From Zetaproteobacteria bacterium CG1_02_55_237 (GTDB taxonomy: Bacteria; Pseudomonadota; Zetaproteobacteria; Mariprofundales; Mariprofundaceae): a stretch of 53,791 nucleotides of DNA. A program made the position numbers and the translations under genes. The notes under the pieces are model-generated. The model did not search any database. It had not been told where the DNA came from and saw only the letters and a program-made list of their open reading frames with translations. This document shows positions 24,331-32,612 of this stretch, piece after piece; positions within the stretch are counted from its first letter, which is position 1; each line of letters opens with the position of its first letter. Location of the stretch: assembly GCA_001871195.1 (NCBI GenBank), contig MNXA01000030.1:1-53791 (forward strand), written 5' to 3'.

Positions 24331-25178
24331 GACTGATCTCCCTTCACCAGCCTGACAAAGGCGGTCTGCAGGTCTTCCCTTCCCTGCCTGACGCCGATGA
24401 CCTGCTCCGCATGCTGTTGCAACACACTAGCCAGCTTCGCCTCACTATCTGCCTCCAGCTTGCGCCCATCGCGCATGTTCACGATTGAGCCTGATGATGC
24501 CGCACACAGATCGGCGATAGCGCCGGCATAAAGGAGGTTTCCCTGATGCAGAATGGCGACATGATCGGTAATGCGCTCAACATCATCGAGCAGATGCGAG
24601 CAAAACAGGATGCTTTTCCCCTGAGCCCGAAGATCATGAATCAGGTCAATAATTTCAGCGCGACCGATCGGATCAAGGCCGGACATCGGCTCATCCAGAA
24701 TAAGCAGTTCGGGATCGTGAATCAGTGCCGCCGCAAAGCTCGCCCGCTGCTGCATACCCTTGGAGTATTCGCTCAATCTGCGATTGCGGAATTCCCATAT
24801 ACCGAGTCGCTGCAGCAAAATTTCCGCTCGTTCGGCAATCGCTTTCTTTGGCATATCGCAACAGCGCCCGGCAAAATGGAGCAATTCCAGACATGTGAGA
24901 TTGGCTGGAAAGCTGGAGGTTTCCGGCAGATAGCCAATATGCCGGCGCAGGCTTGGGGAGCTTTTCTCCTCCCCCATCACGATAACCCTGCCCTGGTCCG
25001 GTCGCATATAACCCATAATCAGGCGGATACTGGTGCTCTTGCCAGCGCCGTTCTGACCGATCAGACCAAGGGTTTGCCCTCGCCCAAGCGCAAAGGAAAC
25101 CCCTTTCAGGGCATGCTGGGCTGGTGAGCGGTTGATTTGCTTCGGGTAGGTTTTATGAACTTCATCAAAACGGATCAT
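24327..25178 (-). CDS. ABC transporter ATP-binding protein (PilH-like by context)
   Basis: A 283-residue ATPase with Walker A (GQNGAGKST), Q-loop region GYLPETSSF, signature LSEYSKGMQQR, Walker B (LLILDEPMSGLDP) and the H-loop in LFCSHLLDD. The last 70 residues form an extra domain common in ABC-2 export ATPases. It partners with the adjacent permease. It lies about 100 bases downstream of the pilin gene, past a strong hairpin, so it may be expressed by partial readthrough. A TTG at 25190 is an alternative start; neither has a strong ribosome site. Confidence 0.88.
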   Translation of the reverse strand: MIRFDEVHKTYPKQINRSPAQHALKGVSFALGRGQTLGLIGQNGAGKSTSIRLIMGYMRPDQGRVIVMGEEKSSPSLRRHIGYLPETSSFPANLTCLELLHFAGRCCDMPKKAIAERAEILLQRLGIWEFRNRRLSEYSKGMQQRASFAAALIHDPELLILDEPMSGLDPIGRAEIIDLIHDLRAQGKSILFCSHLLDDVERITDHVAILHQGNLLYAGAIADLCAASSGSIVNMRDGRKLEADSEAKLASVLQQHAEQVIGVRQGREDLQTAFVRLVKGDQS

Positions 25179-25206
25179 GCACGGATTCAATCATGCCTTA
25201 AGGTAT

Positions 25207-25236
25207 AAAAAAAGGGGGAGCCGCTGGCTCCCCCTT
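25207..25236 (-). terminator. Intrinsic terminator/attenuator after pilin gene
   Basis: On the minus strand a perfect 9-bp GC-rich stem (gggggagcc / ggctccccc, 3-base loop) is followed by seven T residues. It lies about 45 bases past the pilin stop and ahead of the ABC genes. It likely allows high pilin expression with only limited transcription of the transporter genes. Confidence 0.88.
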
Positions 25237-25281
25237 CCCCTTGTACGGTATTATATGCACAGCAAGCTGTGCCACCGCGAT

Positions 25282-25821
25282 TTACATTACCGTATAGCCG
25301 GCTGTAGTCGCATCGGTGCCATTCGTCGCTGCAACGGCATCTCCGATCACCATAGCGGTTCCCGAAGTACCGGCCAGCCAGAAAGTGCCCGACTGATCCG
25401 TTTCAGCAGCGTAGAACTTGGTGCCACTGGTATGCTTGCAGGTCATGGTAGAATAGGTGAATGTAGCATCCGTATTCGCCACAAGTAAGACATTGTTGCT
25501 CAGGCCCACAGCTGCCTCTTGATTGGCAGTCGTCGTGGCTACAAAACCGCTCGCTGACAACAACGCACCTGCTGCCGCACCGGCAGTACCGGATGCAGCT
25601 ACCGAGCCACCGTACACCTGATAATCCGCATACAGAGCTTCTTCAGCCATGCGGGCAGTATTCAGATCGGAAACAGCAGCGGAATTGAATGCTCTCTCGC
25701 GATAACTGGCAAACTGCGGAATGGCGATAGCTGCCAGGATGCCGATAATGGCCACCACGATCATCAACTCGATGAGCGTAAAGCCCTTTTCTTCTTTCTT
25801 TGCATTGATTGTGTTCATCAT
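25282..25821 (-). CDS. pilA: Type IV major pilin (PilA-like)
   Basis: A 179-residue prepilin. The leader MMNTINAKKEEKG ends in glycine 13, where prepilin peptidase cuts. The mature protein starts FTLIELMIVVAIIGILAAIA with the required glutamate at position 5. The remainder is a small globular domain rich in Ala, Thr, Gly and Ser. Only one cysteine (MTCKHTSG) is visible, so the C-terminal disulfide loop of Pseudomonas/Neisseria pilins is absent. ATG 25821 has AGGAG upstream. The alanine/threonine-rich body and adjacent terminator fit an abundant surface subunit. Confidence 0.92.
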   Translation of the reverse strand: MMNTINAKKEEKGFTLIELMIVVAIIGILAAIAIPQFASYRERAFNSAAVSDLNTARMAEEALYADYQVYGGSVAASGTAGAAAGALLSASGFVATTTANQEAAVGLSNNVLLVANTDATFTYSTMTCKHTSGTKFYAAETDQSGTFWLAGTSGTAMVIGDAVAATNGTDATTAGYTVM

Positions 25822-25908
25822 TTCACTTTCTCCTTTTTTCCTTCCCCGGGATTCCTTGAATTCGGTCAAGGTTGATGATGCATGATAGCGGGGGGACGAA
25901 TCAAGTCC

Positions 25909-25924
25909 CGTGAGCCAAATCACA
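25909..25924 (-). promoter_or_regulatory. CRP/FNR-like palindrome upstream of pilin
   Basis: The minus strand reads tgtga-tttggc-tcacg, one base off the CRP half-site pair with the correct 6-base spacer, about 90 bases before the pilin start codon. The match is suggestive only, and no regulator gene is nearby. Confidence 0.35.
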
Positions 25925-25953
25925 CAACATCACACTGCACAAACCGATTAAAG

Positions 25954-25982
25954 ACGATATACATCGCTTTGTCACGTTGCAA
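25954..25982 (-). promoter_or_regulatory. Possible sigma-70 promoter of pilin gene
   Basis: TTGCAA and TATCGT on the minus strand are spaced by 17 bases. The second box is weak. If used, the CRP-like site would lie just downstream of the transcript start. I found no good sigma-54 site, which pilin genes often use. Confidence 0.25.
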
Positions 25983-26028
25983 TTTAAATCGTTTTGCTGG
26001 CTTTTGCCACAACTATATCGGGTGCGCC

Positions 26029-27549
26029 TCACCATGCAGAAAATCCTTCGCCGCGATATTGCAGGGCCTCGGCCACATGCGAGACTGCAAGGGATGTATC
26101 TCCAGCCAGATCGGCAATCGTGCGCGCCACCTTCAGGATACGGTGATAGCTGCGCGCCGACAGCGAAAAGCGCTGCATCGCCGTATCAAGCAACTTGGCC
26201 CCATCAGCATCGGGATGGGCAAAGCGTTCAATCTGCTTCTGGCTCATACGCGCATTAACACAACCCTCGCCAAGCCGCACATACTGTCGCTGGCGGGCAG
26301 TCAGCACGCGTGCTGCCACATCAAGTGAACTTTCCCCCGGACGCATGCGCGCAAGCTCGTTTTTATCCACCGGAGGCACATGCACATGCAGGTCGAAGCG
26401 ATCCAGCAAGGGGCCTGAGATTCGCTGGCGGTAGCGATTGATCTGCGAAGGCGAGCAAGTGCAGGCCCGCGTCGGGTGCCCGAGATAACCGCAGGGACAG
26501 GGATTCATCGCCGCCAGCAACTGAAAACGCGCCGGAAACTCCAGGGTATCGGCGGCACGCGCAATGCACACCTTGCCGTCCTCCAAAGGCTGGCGCAGCA
26601 CCTCCAATACCTGCCGCTTGAACTCAGCCAGTTCATCAAGAAAAAGGACGCCGTAGTCGGCGCGCGACACCTCGCCGGGACGCGGCGTGCTGCCGCCGCC
26701 GATCATGGCCACATCGGAAGCCGAATGATGTGGAGCGCGAAATGGTGGAGCTGTATCGCTTAAGCTGCGACCGGCATCGCCGGAAACACTAAAAATACGC
26801 GCCACCTCCAAGCACTGCTCCAGCGTCAGCGGCGGCAGAATGCCGGGAAGTCGCTTGGCCAGCATGCTTTTGCCCACACCGGGCGGACCGCTCATCAGCA
26901 TGTGATGCCCGCCGGCAGCAGCAATCTCCAGTGCCCGCCTGGCCTGCAACTGGCCGCGGATATCAGCCAGATCGAGCATATCTTTGCCTAGAGGAGCAGG
27001 TGCCGGCGGCTCGGCATAAGGGGCAAGCAGTGAACGCCCGGCCAGATGAGTCACCACCTGCAACAGACTGGCAGCAGGGAATATATCCATGCCGGCCACC
27101 ATGGCTGCCTCGTGGGCGTTACCTTCGGGAACAATCAGGCTGCGGAAGCCCTGCTCGCGGGCAAACATGGCCAGAGGCAAAATGCCGGGCACAGGATTCA
27201 GGCGTCCGTCGAGAGCCAACTCTCCAAGCATGAAGGGGAAAGTTGAAACCTCTCCAGCCGGCCTGAATTGCTCGCTAGCCAGCAGCAGACCCATGGCAAC
27301 AGGCAGATCAAAATGTGCACCGTCCTTACGCCGATCTGCAGGGGAAAGATTAACCGTGATATGACGCAGTGGAAATTCAAAACCGGAATTAAGCAAGGCA
27401 GAGCGCACCCGGTCGCGTGCCTCACGCACCGCCGCCTCTGGCAGTCCGACCATATTCCATGCCGGCAAGCCGCGTGATAAATCAACCTCCACATCCACCG
27501 GCTCGGCCTGCAGCCCCCTGAGGGCCGCACTTGGCAGCCTCGAAAGCAT
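26029..27549 (-). CDS. comM: YifB/ComM family Mg-chelatase-like AAA ATPase
   Basis: A 506-residue protein with an N-terminal ChlI/Lon-like domain (RGLQAEPVDVEVDLSRGLPA, FVNLSPADRRKDG-type region), an AAA core with Walker A (GPPGVGKSMLA) and Walker B (GVLFLDELAEF), a zinc-like cysteine cluster (NPCPCGYLGHPTRACTC), and a C-terminal helical domain (LSARSYHRILKVARTIADL). ComM is a helicase promoting branch migration during natural transformation. The ribosome site is AGGAGG. It ends the long leftward envelope gene run, 35 bases after ubiK. Confidence 0.92.
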   Translation of the reverse strand: MLSRLPSAALRGLQAEPVDVEVDLSRGLPAWNMVGLPEAAVREARDRVRSALLNSGFEFPLRHITVNLSPADRRKDGAHFDLPVAMGLLLASEQFRPAGEVSTFPFMLGELALDGRLNPVPGILPLAMFAREQGFRSLIVPEGNAHEAAMVAGMDIFPAASLLQVVTHLAGRSLLAPYAEPPAPAPLGKDMLDLADIRGQLQARRALEIAAAGGHHMLMSGPPGVGKSMLAKRLPGILPPLTLEQCLEVARIFSVSGDAGRSLSDTAPPFRAPHHSASDVAMIGGGSTPRPGEVSRADYGVLFLDELAEFKRQVLEVLRQPLEDGKVCIARAADTLEFPARFQLLAAMNPCPCGYLGHPTRACTCSPSQINRYRQRISGPLLDRFDLHVHVPPVDKNELARMRPGESSLDVAARVLTARQRQYVRLGEGCVNARMSQKQIERFAHPDADGAKLLDTAMQRFSLSARSYHRILKVARTIADLAGDTSLAVSHVAEALQYRGEGFSAW

Positions 27550-27584
27550 CCCCCCCCTCCTTTTGTGCGTGCTAAACTTACTTC

Positions 27585-27833
27585 TTACTTCTTGGTTTTT
27601 GCTTCCAGCTCTTCGATACGAGCTTCCAACTCGGCCATTTGCTCACGTGTTTTATTCAACATGGCTTCTGCCACCTGCATGCGCTCGCCGCTTACCACAT
27701 CAAGACCTGAGAAAGCACTCTCCAGAATCGACTTGATCTGCGCCTGCGCCTCCTGCTTCACACCGCCAATAAGACGCAGCCCACCGGCCACCTTTTCCGC
27801 AACATCATCAAGTATTGCCTGATCTACTGCCAT
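27585..27833 (-). CDS. ubiK: Ubiquinone biosynthesis accessory factor UbiK (BMFP)
   Basis: An 82-residue protein with an N-terminal amphipathic region (VAEKVAGGLRLIGGVKQEA) and a C-terminal leucine/glutamate coiled coil (MAELEARIEELEAKTKK), the layout of UbiK/YqiC, which helps the aerobic ubiquinone pathway near the membrane. ATG 27833 is six bases from GGAGG and gives the family-typical start MAVDQ. Its linkage to ubiX two genes upstream supports the call. Confidence 0.85.
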   Translation of the reverse strand: MAVDQAILDDVAEKVAGGLRLIGGVKQEAQAQIKSILESAFSGLDVVSGERMQVAEAMLNKTREQMAELEARIEELEAKTKK

Positions 27834-27897
27834 CATCCACCTCCGCAAACTACTGTTGTGAGTCTAGAACCTGAGGCAAGCCAGGTCCATGCCCGCA

Positions 27898-28488
27898 TCA
27901 AGTACCATCGCTCTTGAGAGCCCCCTTAATGTACGCATTCTGTCCGGATGGTAATTTAATTTTCAACCAACCGGCCTTCCGGACCACACTGACATTCAGC
28001 TTTGTCCCGGGCCGGAACCAACCCAGCTTCTCAGCGCTTGTCTCCGGCTGCGCATAAATGCTGTCGTAACCCGCAAACTCAAAGTGCGCACCGTCCTCCC
28101 CCTGCTCGGATGCTGTGAGCACTTCCTTGGCCATAGCCGACTCAACCGATGACTGCTGTGAAAGTCCGCGATGCGCTGAGATGGTCAAGGTGGTCAGGTT
28201 TTGTGTCTGACGCTGCAAATGAATATCACCATCCAACTCGCCGTTACCAAATTCCATGGCATAACCATCCGGCACCGGCTCAAGCACATTCACATGTAGA
28301 CTCATGCGTTCAAGACCCTGTTGCACAGCAGCCAGGGAACGCTGCATATCAAGCGCGAGGCTAATGTCCTGACCTTTGAAATAGCCCATCGTACGATCTA
28401 CCAACACCCCGGGAACCGCCGCTACTGCGGCTGCCGCAGCACAACCACCCAACAGCAAAGAGCACAAAAGCAATATCCGCAAACGCAT
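27898..28488 (-). CDS. Lipoprotein with DUF3568-like and SH3-like domains
   Basis: A 196-residue lipoprotein. The signal peptide ends in lipobox LLLGGC. After an alanine-rich stretch comes a region like DUF3568 (VDRTMGYFKGQDISLALDMQ, LERMSLHVNVLEPVPDGYAM), then a bacterial SH3-type domain near the C-terminus (DSIYAQPETSAEKLGWFRPG, AGWLKIKLPSGQNAYI). SH3 domains in the periplasm usually bind peptidoglycan or proteins. ATG 28488 overlaps the ubiX stop (TGATG). A role linking quinone or LPS genes to the cell wall is not shown by the sequence. Confidence 0.65.
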   Translation of the reverse strand: MRLRILLLCSLLLGGCAAAAAVAAVPGVLVDRTMGYFKGQDISLALDMQRSLAAVQQGLERMSLHVNVLEPVPDGYAMEFGNGELDGDIHLQRQTQNLTTLTISAHRGLSQQSSVESAMAKEVLTASEQGEDGAHFEFAGYDSIYAQPETSAEKLGWFRPGTKLNVSVVRKAGWLKIKLPSGQNAYIKGALKSDGT

Positions 28489-29105
28489 CAGACTCCCCAT
28501 CGTTGCATCCCTTCCGGCTCCAATCTGAGATGGACAAGCACACGATCCACCATGAAATCCACCAGTTCCTCAATACGCTGAGGACGATGATAAAAGCCCG
28601 GCATGGCCGGAATGATATGCACGCCGAGATTCGACAACTTCAACATATGTTCCAGATGAATGCTGGAGAGCGGTGTTTCGCGCGGCATCAGCACCAGCCG
28701 ACCGCGCTCCTTGAGCATCACATCAGCAGCCCGTTCAATAAGATTGTCGGAAGCGCCCGTTGCAATCCGCGCCATCGTGCCCATAGAACACGGCACAATG
28801 GCCATGGCATGGATGCCGGAAGAGCCGGAAGCGGCTGGAGAAAACCAGTCGTTCAGCGCATAGCTCTTCAGGCCGACAGCAGCAATCTCCAACCTATCCG
28901 CCAGATACCCGGCCACATCCTGCGCCGCATCGGGCAAAACAATATCCATCTCCTGCTTCAGCACCACGCGGGCCGCATCGGAGATCAATAAATGCTGCTC
29001 CACACCCGCCTGACCCAAACGCTCAATCAGACGCAAACCGTAGGCGGCGCCTGACGCACCGGTCATGGCGACTATCAGGCGTTGGTTGTAGCTGCTTTGA
29101 CTCAT
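28488..29105 (-). CDS. ubiX: Flavin prenyltransferase UbiX
   Basis: A 205-residue flavoprotein that makes the prenylated FMN cofactor used by UbiD decarboxylase in ubiquinone synthesis. The FMN-binding start MTGASGAAYGLRL, the SSGIHAMAIVPCSMGTMARIA region, LVLMPRETPLSSIHLEHML and IIPAMPGFYHRP are all present. ubiD is not in the window. ATG 29105 has GGTGAG upstream; GTG 29114 is possible. It lies 23 bases after lptB. Confidence 0.93.
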   Translation of the reverse strand: MSQSSYNQRLIVAMTGASGAAYGLRLIERLGQAGVEQHLLISDAARVVLKQEMDIVLPDAAQDVAGYLADRLEIAAVGLKSYALNDWFSPAASGSSGIHAMAIVPCSMGTMARIATGASDNLIERAADVMLKERGRLVLMPRETPLSSIHLEHMLKLSNLGVHIIPAMPGFYHRPQRIEELVDFMVDRVLVHLRLEPEGMQRWGV

Positions 29106-29128
29106 ATCGCTCACCTCACCCTACCGGC

Positions 29129-29860
29129 CTACATCTTGAAGCTGTCGCCCAGATACAGGCGGCGTGCATCCGGATGCGCCACAATCTCTTCCGACGTACC
29201 CTGCACCAGAATCTCGCCGGCATTCATCAGGTAGGCCCGGTCGCATATGGACAGCGTATCGCGCACATTGTGATCGGTAATCAGGATGCCGATGCCACGC
29301 TTTCTCAGGTCGGCAATAATGCTCTGGATATCTTCGACAGCAATCGGATCAACGCCGGCAAACGGCTCATCGAGCAGCAGGAAACGCGGCTCGGTAACCA
29401 GCGCACGGGCAATCTCAGTGCGTCGCCGCTGTCCTCCGGATAAAGTGAATGCCTTCTGGTGCTGCACCCCTTCAATACCCAATTCAACGAGCAGGATCTC
29501 CAGCTTCTCCTCAACCATGGCAGACGGCATATCCAGCGTCTCAAAGATACCCAGCAGGTTTTCGCGCACCGTCAGCTTGCGGAAAATACTTGCCTCCTGC
29601 GGCAGATAACCGATGCCCCGGCGTGCCCGGCGATGCATGGGCAGATGGGTAATGTCCTCGCCATCCAGACTCACCACGCCTTCATCGCCATTGATCAGGC
29701 CGCAAACCATGTAGAAACAGGTCGTCTTGCCGGCACCGTTCGGTCCGAGCAGGCCCACACACTCGCCGGAAAAGACATCCAGACTAACCCCGTGCACAAC
29801 CCTTTTCTTACGGAAGCTTTTGGAGAGTCCGCTGGCCGATAGATGGTGCACTTGGCTCAT
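29129..29860 (-). CDS. lptB: LPS export ABC ATPase LptB
   Basis: A 243-residue ATPase that powers lipopolysaccharide extraction from the inner membrane with LptFG. Walker A is GPNGAGKTT, the signature is LSGGQRRRTEIARAL, Walker B is LLLDEPFAGVDP, and the H-loop is ITDHNVRDTL. It overlaps lptA by 4 bases. In many gammaproteobacteria rpoN follows lptB; here ubiX follows instead. Confidence 0.95.
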   Translation of the reverse strand: MSQVHHLSASGLSKSFRKKRVVHGVSLDVFSGECVGLLGPNGAGKTTCFYMVCGLINGDEGVVSLDGEDITHLPMHRRARRGIGYLPQEASIFRKLTVRENLLGIFETLDMPSAMVEEKLEILLVELGIEGVQHQKAFTLSGGQRRRTEIARALVTEPRFLLLDEPFAGVDPIAVEDIQSIIADLRKRGIGILITDHNVRDTLSICDRAYLMNAGEILVQGTSEEIVAHPDARRLYLGDSFKM

Positions 29861-30486
29861 GGCTGTTGCTCCTGCTCGATGTCGGTCGGCACCGGCTTTT
29901 CAGCATCCTTCACTGGAACGTCAGATCCAGCTTGCGCCGGCACCTTCTCTGCATCTTTGGTCTGTACGCCACTGCTATCCATCTGTTTGTCATCAAGATG
30001 CAGCGTTACTCGACCATCACCGCCCTGTAATACCTCAGTGGTTTTGGCAGCAAGATTGTGCACAATGGTCTCTCCTTCCACCCGACCGCCATCCTGCTCC
30101 ATCACGGCATGACCAGTCAGGGTGACAATCTGTTTCTTGTTATCGATGACGGCAGAGTCGGAAGTCCCTTTTTTGCCGCCCTGAATCATCCGCACATGGC
30201 CAACTGCGTGTGCACGATCGATGCCCCCACCCTCCTTACCGCTGAGGTAAAAAGCCCGCAGGGAATCGCAGAACAGCTCGAAATCTTCTCGTATCAGATG
30301 CACACTGCCGGTAAACAGCGCCTCCTGCTTCTGCTCCCATATGTCCAGATGATCCGATTTGATCGTCACTGTTGCAGCCTGCGCGGTGAGCGGCACAGCA
30401 GCGAACCACAACAGCCCTGCCAGAAACAGAATGGCGGCAGAAGACCCCCGCATAAGGAAAACATCCGATTGCTTGATTTGCTTCAT
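29857..30486 (-). CDS. lptA: LPS transport periplasmic protein LptA
   Basis: A 209-residue OstA-family protein that forms the periplasmic bridge for LPS. A signal peptide ends near AQAAT. The repeated beta segments (VTIKSDHLDIWEQKQEALFT, GSVHLIREDFELFCDSLRAF, VTLTGHAVMEQDGGRVEGET) form the jelly-roll. A charged, unstructured C-terminal tail of about 45 residues (rich in D, K, P, E) extends past the typical end. It overlaps lptC and lptB. Confidence 0.9.
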   Translation of the reverse strand: MKQIKQSDVFLMRGSSAAILFLAGLLWFAAVPLTAQAATVTIKSDHLDIWEQKQEALFTGSVHLIREDFELFCDSLRAFYLSGKEGGGIDRAHAVGHVRMIQGGKKGTSDSAVIDNKKQIVTLTGHAVMEQDGGRVEGETIVHNLAAKTTEVLQGGDGRVTLHLDDKQMDSSGVQTKDAEKVPAQAGSDVPVKDAEKPVPTDIEQEQQP

Positions 30487-31061
30487 GGCATCACCTGCAT
30501 CTTATATGGGTGTCTATCCTCAATCCACACGGCCGAACCGACCTGCACATGATGCTCGCTTCGCCAGACAGTCATTCCACGACCACGACCCTTCGTCTGC
30601 TTACTTTCAATGCGGAAGTCGCCGGGGATATTTACGGTGTCGCCAGCCTGCGCATAGCTCACATCCTCAGCGTAAAGCGTCCATTCATCGTACTCCGCCA
30701 CCACATCACCCTTGAAATTAATGGCCTTGGTCAGCGGGTTGAACCATGCCTCACGGCCGGTGATCGGAATGCGTTTATCATCTTCTGAAAACAGCTCCAG
30801 CTCCGGTTCAATCAAATGCATGCTGCCACTTAATTCCTGCTCCGCTTTCTGGGCCTTCAAGCGCCAGATCATCTTGCCGGCCTTGCGCTCGATAATCAGC
30901 GGCTTGTCGACATGTGCCTGCTGGCTTTTTACTGCCTCGGAAGAGTCGACCTGCAGCTGTTTTTCGCCCCCGGCCTGCAGCACGAAAAAAACCGCCACCA
31001 CGACAGAACCAAGCATCAATGCCAGAAAGGCCCATTTGATGCTGGTCCACAATTCAAACAT
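30483..31061 (-). CDS. lptC: LPS transport protein LptC
   Basis: A 192-residue inner-membrane protein with one N-terminal helix (WAFLALMLGSVVVAVFF) and an LptC beta-jellyroll (ERKAGKMIWRLKAQKAEQEL, FSEDDKRIPITGREAWFNPL, KAINFKGDVVAEYDEWTLYA). It takes LPS from LptB2FG and passes it to LptA. The gene overlaps the kdsC end. ATG 31061 and GTG 31070 are both possible starts; the difference is 3 residues. Confidence 0.88.
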   Translation of the reverse strand: MFELWTSIKWAFLALMLGSVVVAVFFVLQAGGEKQLQVDSSEAVKSQQAHVDKPLIIERKAGKMIWRLKAQKAEQELSGSMHLIEPELELFSEDDKRIPITGREAWFNPLTKAINFKGDVVAEYDEWTLYAEDVSYAQAGDTVNIPGDFRIESKQTKGRGRGMTVWRSEHHVQVGSAVWIEDRHPYKMQVMP

Positions 31062-31629
31062 TCCAGCCACAATCAGCCGGTGTCACCCCATAGGGCGCCT
31101 CAACCACCGTCTGCCAGGCATCATTGGCCAGAATCAGCCCCTCAATCACCTGTCGCACTGCGCCGCGGCCACCATCACAATCGGCCGCCCAGTCCGCCAC
31201 AGCCAGCACTGAAACATGTGCATCACGCGGCGCAAAACCCAGCCGACAGCGCCGCATTGGGGGCAAATCCACAATATCATCGCCCATGAACGCGCAGTCC
31301 GAAGCCTCCAGCCCTGCCTGCTCCAGCAAGACATTCAGGCCCTCTGACTTTTTCAGACTGCCCTGAATCACGTGTTCGATGCCCAGATCGCGTGCCCGAC
31401 TGGCCACCACGCCCGAGGTACGTCCGGTCAGTATGGCCAACTGGATACCAGCACGTTGCAGCATTTTAATACCGTGCCCGTCGCGCACATTGAACGCTTT
31501 CCACTCCTCGCCGCCGTTATCCATGATAATGCTGCCATCAGTCATCACGCCATCCACATCCAGGATAAGCATGCGCACGCCTTTTGCCTTGAGTAACGGA
31601 AAAGCAGCCCGATTATTCTGTTTCATCAT
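31054..31629 (-). CDS. kdsC: KDO-8-phosphate phosphatase KdsC
   Basis: A 191-residue HAD-superfamily phosphatase that makes free KDO for LPS core. The nucleophile motif is LDVDGVMTDG, the second motif AILTGRTS, and the metal motif MGDDIVDLPPM. Its 4-base overlap with kdsD and with lptC fits the conserved kdsD-kdsC-lptCAB order. The C-terminus (DCGWNV) overlaps the lptC start region. Confidence 0.93.
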   Translation of the reverse strand: MMKQNNRAAFPLLKAKGVRMLILDVDGVMTDGSIIMDNGGEEWKAFNVRDGHGIKMLQRAGIQLAILTGRTSGVVASRARDLGIEHVIQGSLKKSEGLNVLLEQAGLEASDCAFMGDDIVDLPPMRRCRLGFAPRDAHVSVLAVADWAADCDGGRGAVRQVIEGLILANDAWQTVVEAPYGVTPADCGWNV

Positions 31630-32612
31630 GCCTCCCCTGCCTGCAGAAGATCGTGCAGATGCACCACACCCCTTACGCCACCATCCGCATCGAGCACAAA
31701 CAAGGTGGTGATTTTCGTCTCTTCCATCAAATGCACAGCCTCAGAAGCCAAATGGCCTGCGACGATAGTCTTGGGGCGTCGATGCATGACTTCCGCAACC
31801 GGACACATCAGATCCAGATGCCCCGATTCCAGAATGCGGCGCAGATCGCCATCCGTCAGGCAACCGACCAGTTGCCCATCATGCTGCACACCGGTGACAC
31901 CAAGCCGGTGCGAACTCATGGTCATAATCGCTTCCTTAAGCGGTGCATCCGATGCAACCATCGGCAGAGCACTGCCCTTGTGCATCAACTCCTCCACACG
32001 CATCAGCTTTCGCCCAAGACTCCCGGCCGGATGAAAAAGAGCGAAATCCTCCTGACTGAATCCCCGCTGCTGCAAAACCACAACGGCCAGCGCATCGCCT
32101 AAAGCCAGCGCTGCCGTGGTCGATGCCGTCGGTGCCAGATTCATCGGACAGGCCTCCTGCGACACATCGACATGCAGCACCATATCGGCATGTCTGGCCA
32201 GCGAGGATGAGGTGCTTCCGGTCACCGCGATCATTGGAATGCCCATGCGCTTCATCACCGGCAACAGGCCGATCACCTCGGCCGTCTCACCACTGTGCGA
32301 AAAGGCCAGGACTGCATCCTGGCGCGTTATCATGCCCAGATCACCGTGCTGGGCCTCGGCGGCATGCACAAAGAAAGCCGGTGTGCCGGTAGAAGCAAAG
32401 GTAGCGGCAACCTTCTGCGCAATAATCCCCGACTTGCCCATGCCAAGCACAACCAGACGCCCGTCTAATTGCAGAATAGCCTGCACTGCACGACAGAAAT
32501 CCCCGTTCAAGGCTGCCGCCACAGCATCGATGGCCGAAGCCTCCATGCGCAGTACTGCGCGCGCATCTTCCAACCATTGTGCTTCCATCGCATGTCCCGT
32601 TTCGTGCATCAT
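31626..32612 (-). CDS. kdsD: Arabinose-5-phosphate isomerase KdsD
   Basis: A 328-residue enzyme converting ribulose-5-phosphate to arabinose-5-phosphate, the first step to KDO. It has an N-terminal SIS sugar-isomerase domain (LVVLGMGKSGIIAQKVAATF, FVHAAEAQHGDLGM) and two CBS domains (LGVTGVQHDGQLVGCLTDGD, ITTLFVLDADGGVRGVVHLH). ATG 32612 overlaps the stop of the M23 peptidase gene by one base (TGATG); an upstream TTG at 32615 is less likely. Confidence 0.93.
   Translation of the reverse strand: MMHETGHAMEAQWLEDARAVLRMEASAIDAVAAALNGDFCRAVQAILQLDGRLVVLGMGKSGIIAQKVAATFASTGTPAFFVHAAEAQHGDLGMITRQDAVLAFSHSGETAEVIGLLPVMKRMGIPMIAVTGSTSSSLARHADMVLHVDVSQEACPMNLAPTASTTAALALGDALAVVVLQQRGFSQEDFALFHPAGSLGRKLMRVEELMHKGSALPMVASDAPLKEAIMTMSSHRLGVTGVQHDGQLVGCLTDGDLRRILESGHLDLMCPVAEVMHRRPKTIVAGHLASEAVHLMEETKITTLFVLDADGGVRGVVHLHDLLQAGEA

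Noticed and set aside
25822-25930. Sigma-54 promoter for the pilin gene
   Set aside because: A tggctc...cttgat stretch resembles it, but the spacing between the GG and GC elements is two bases too long and the GC is missing.
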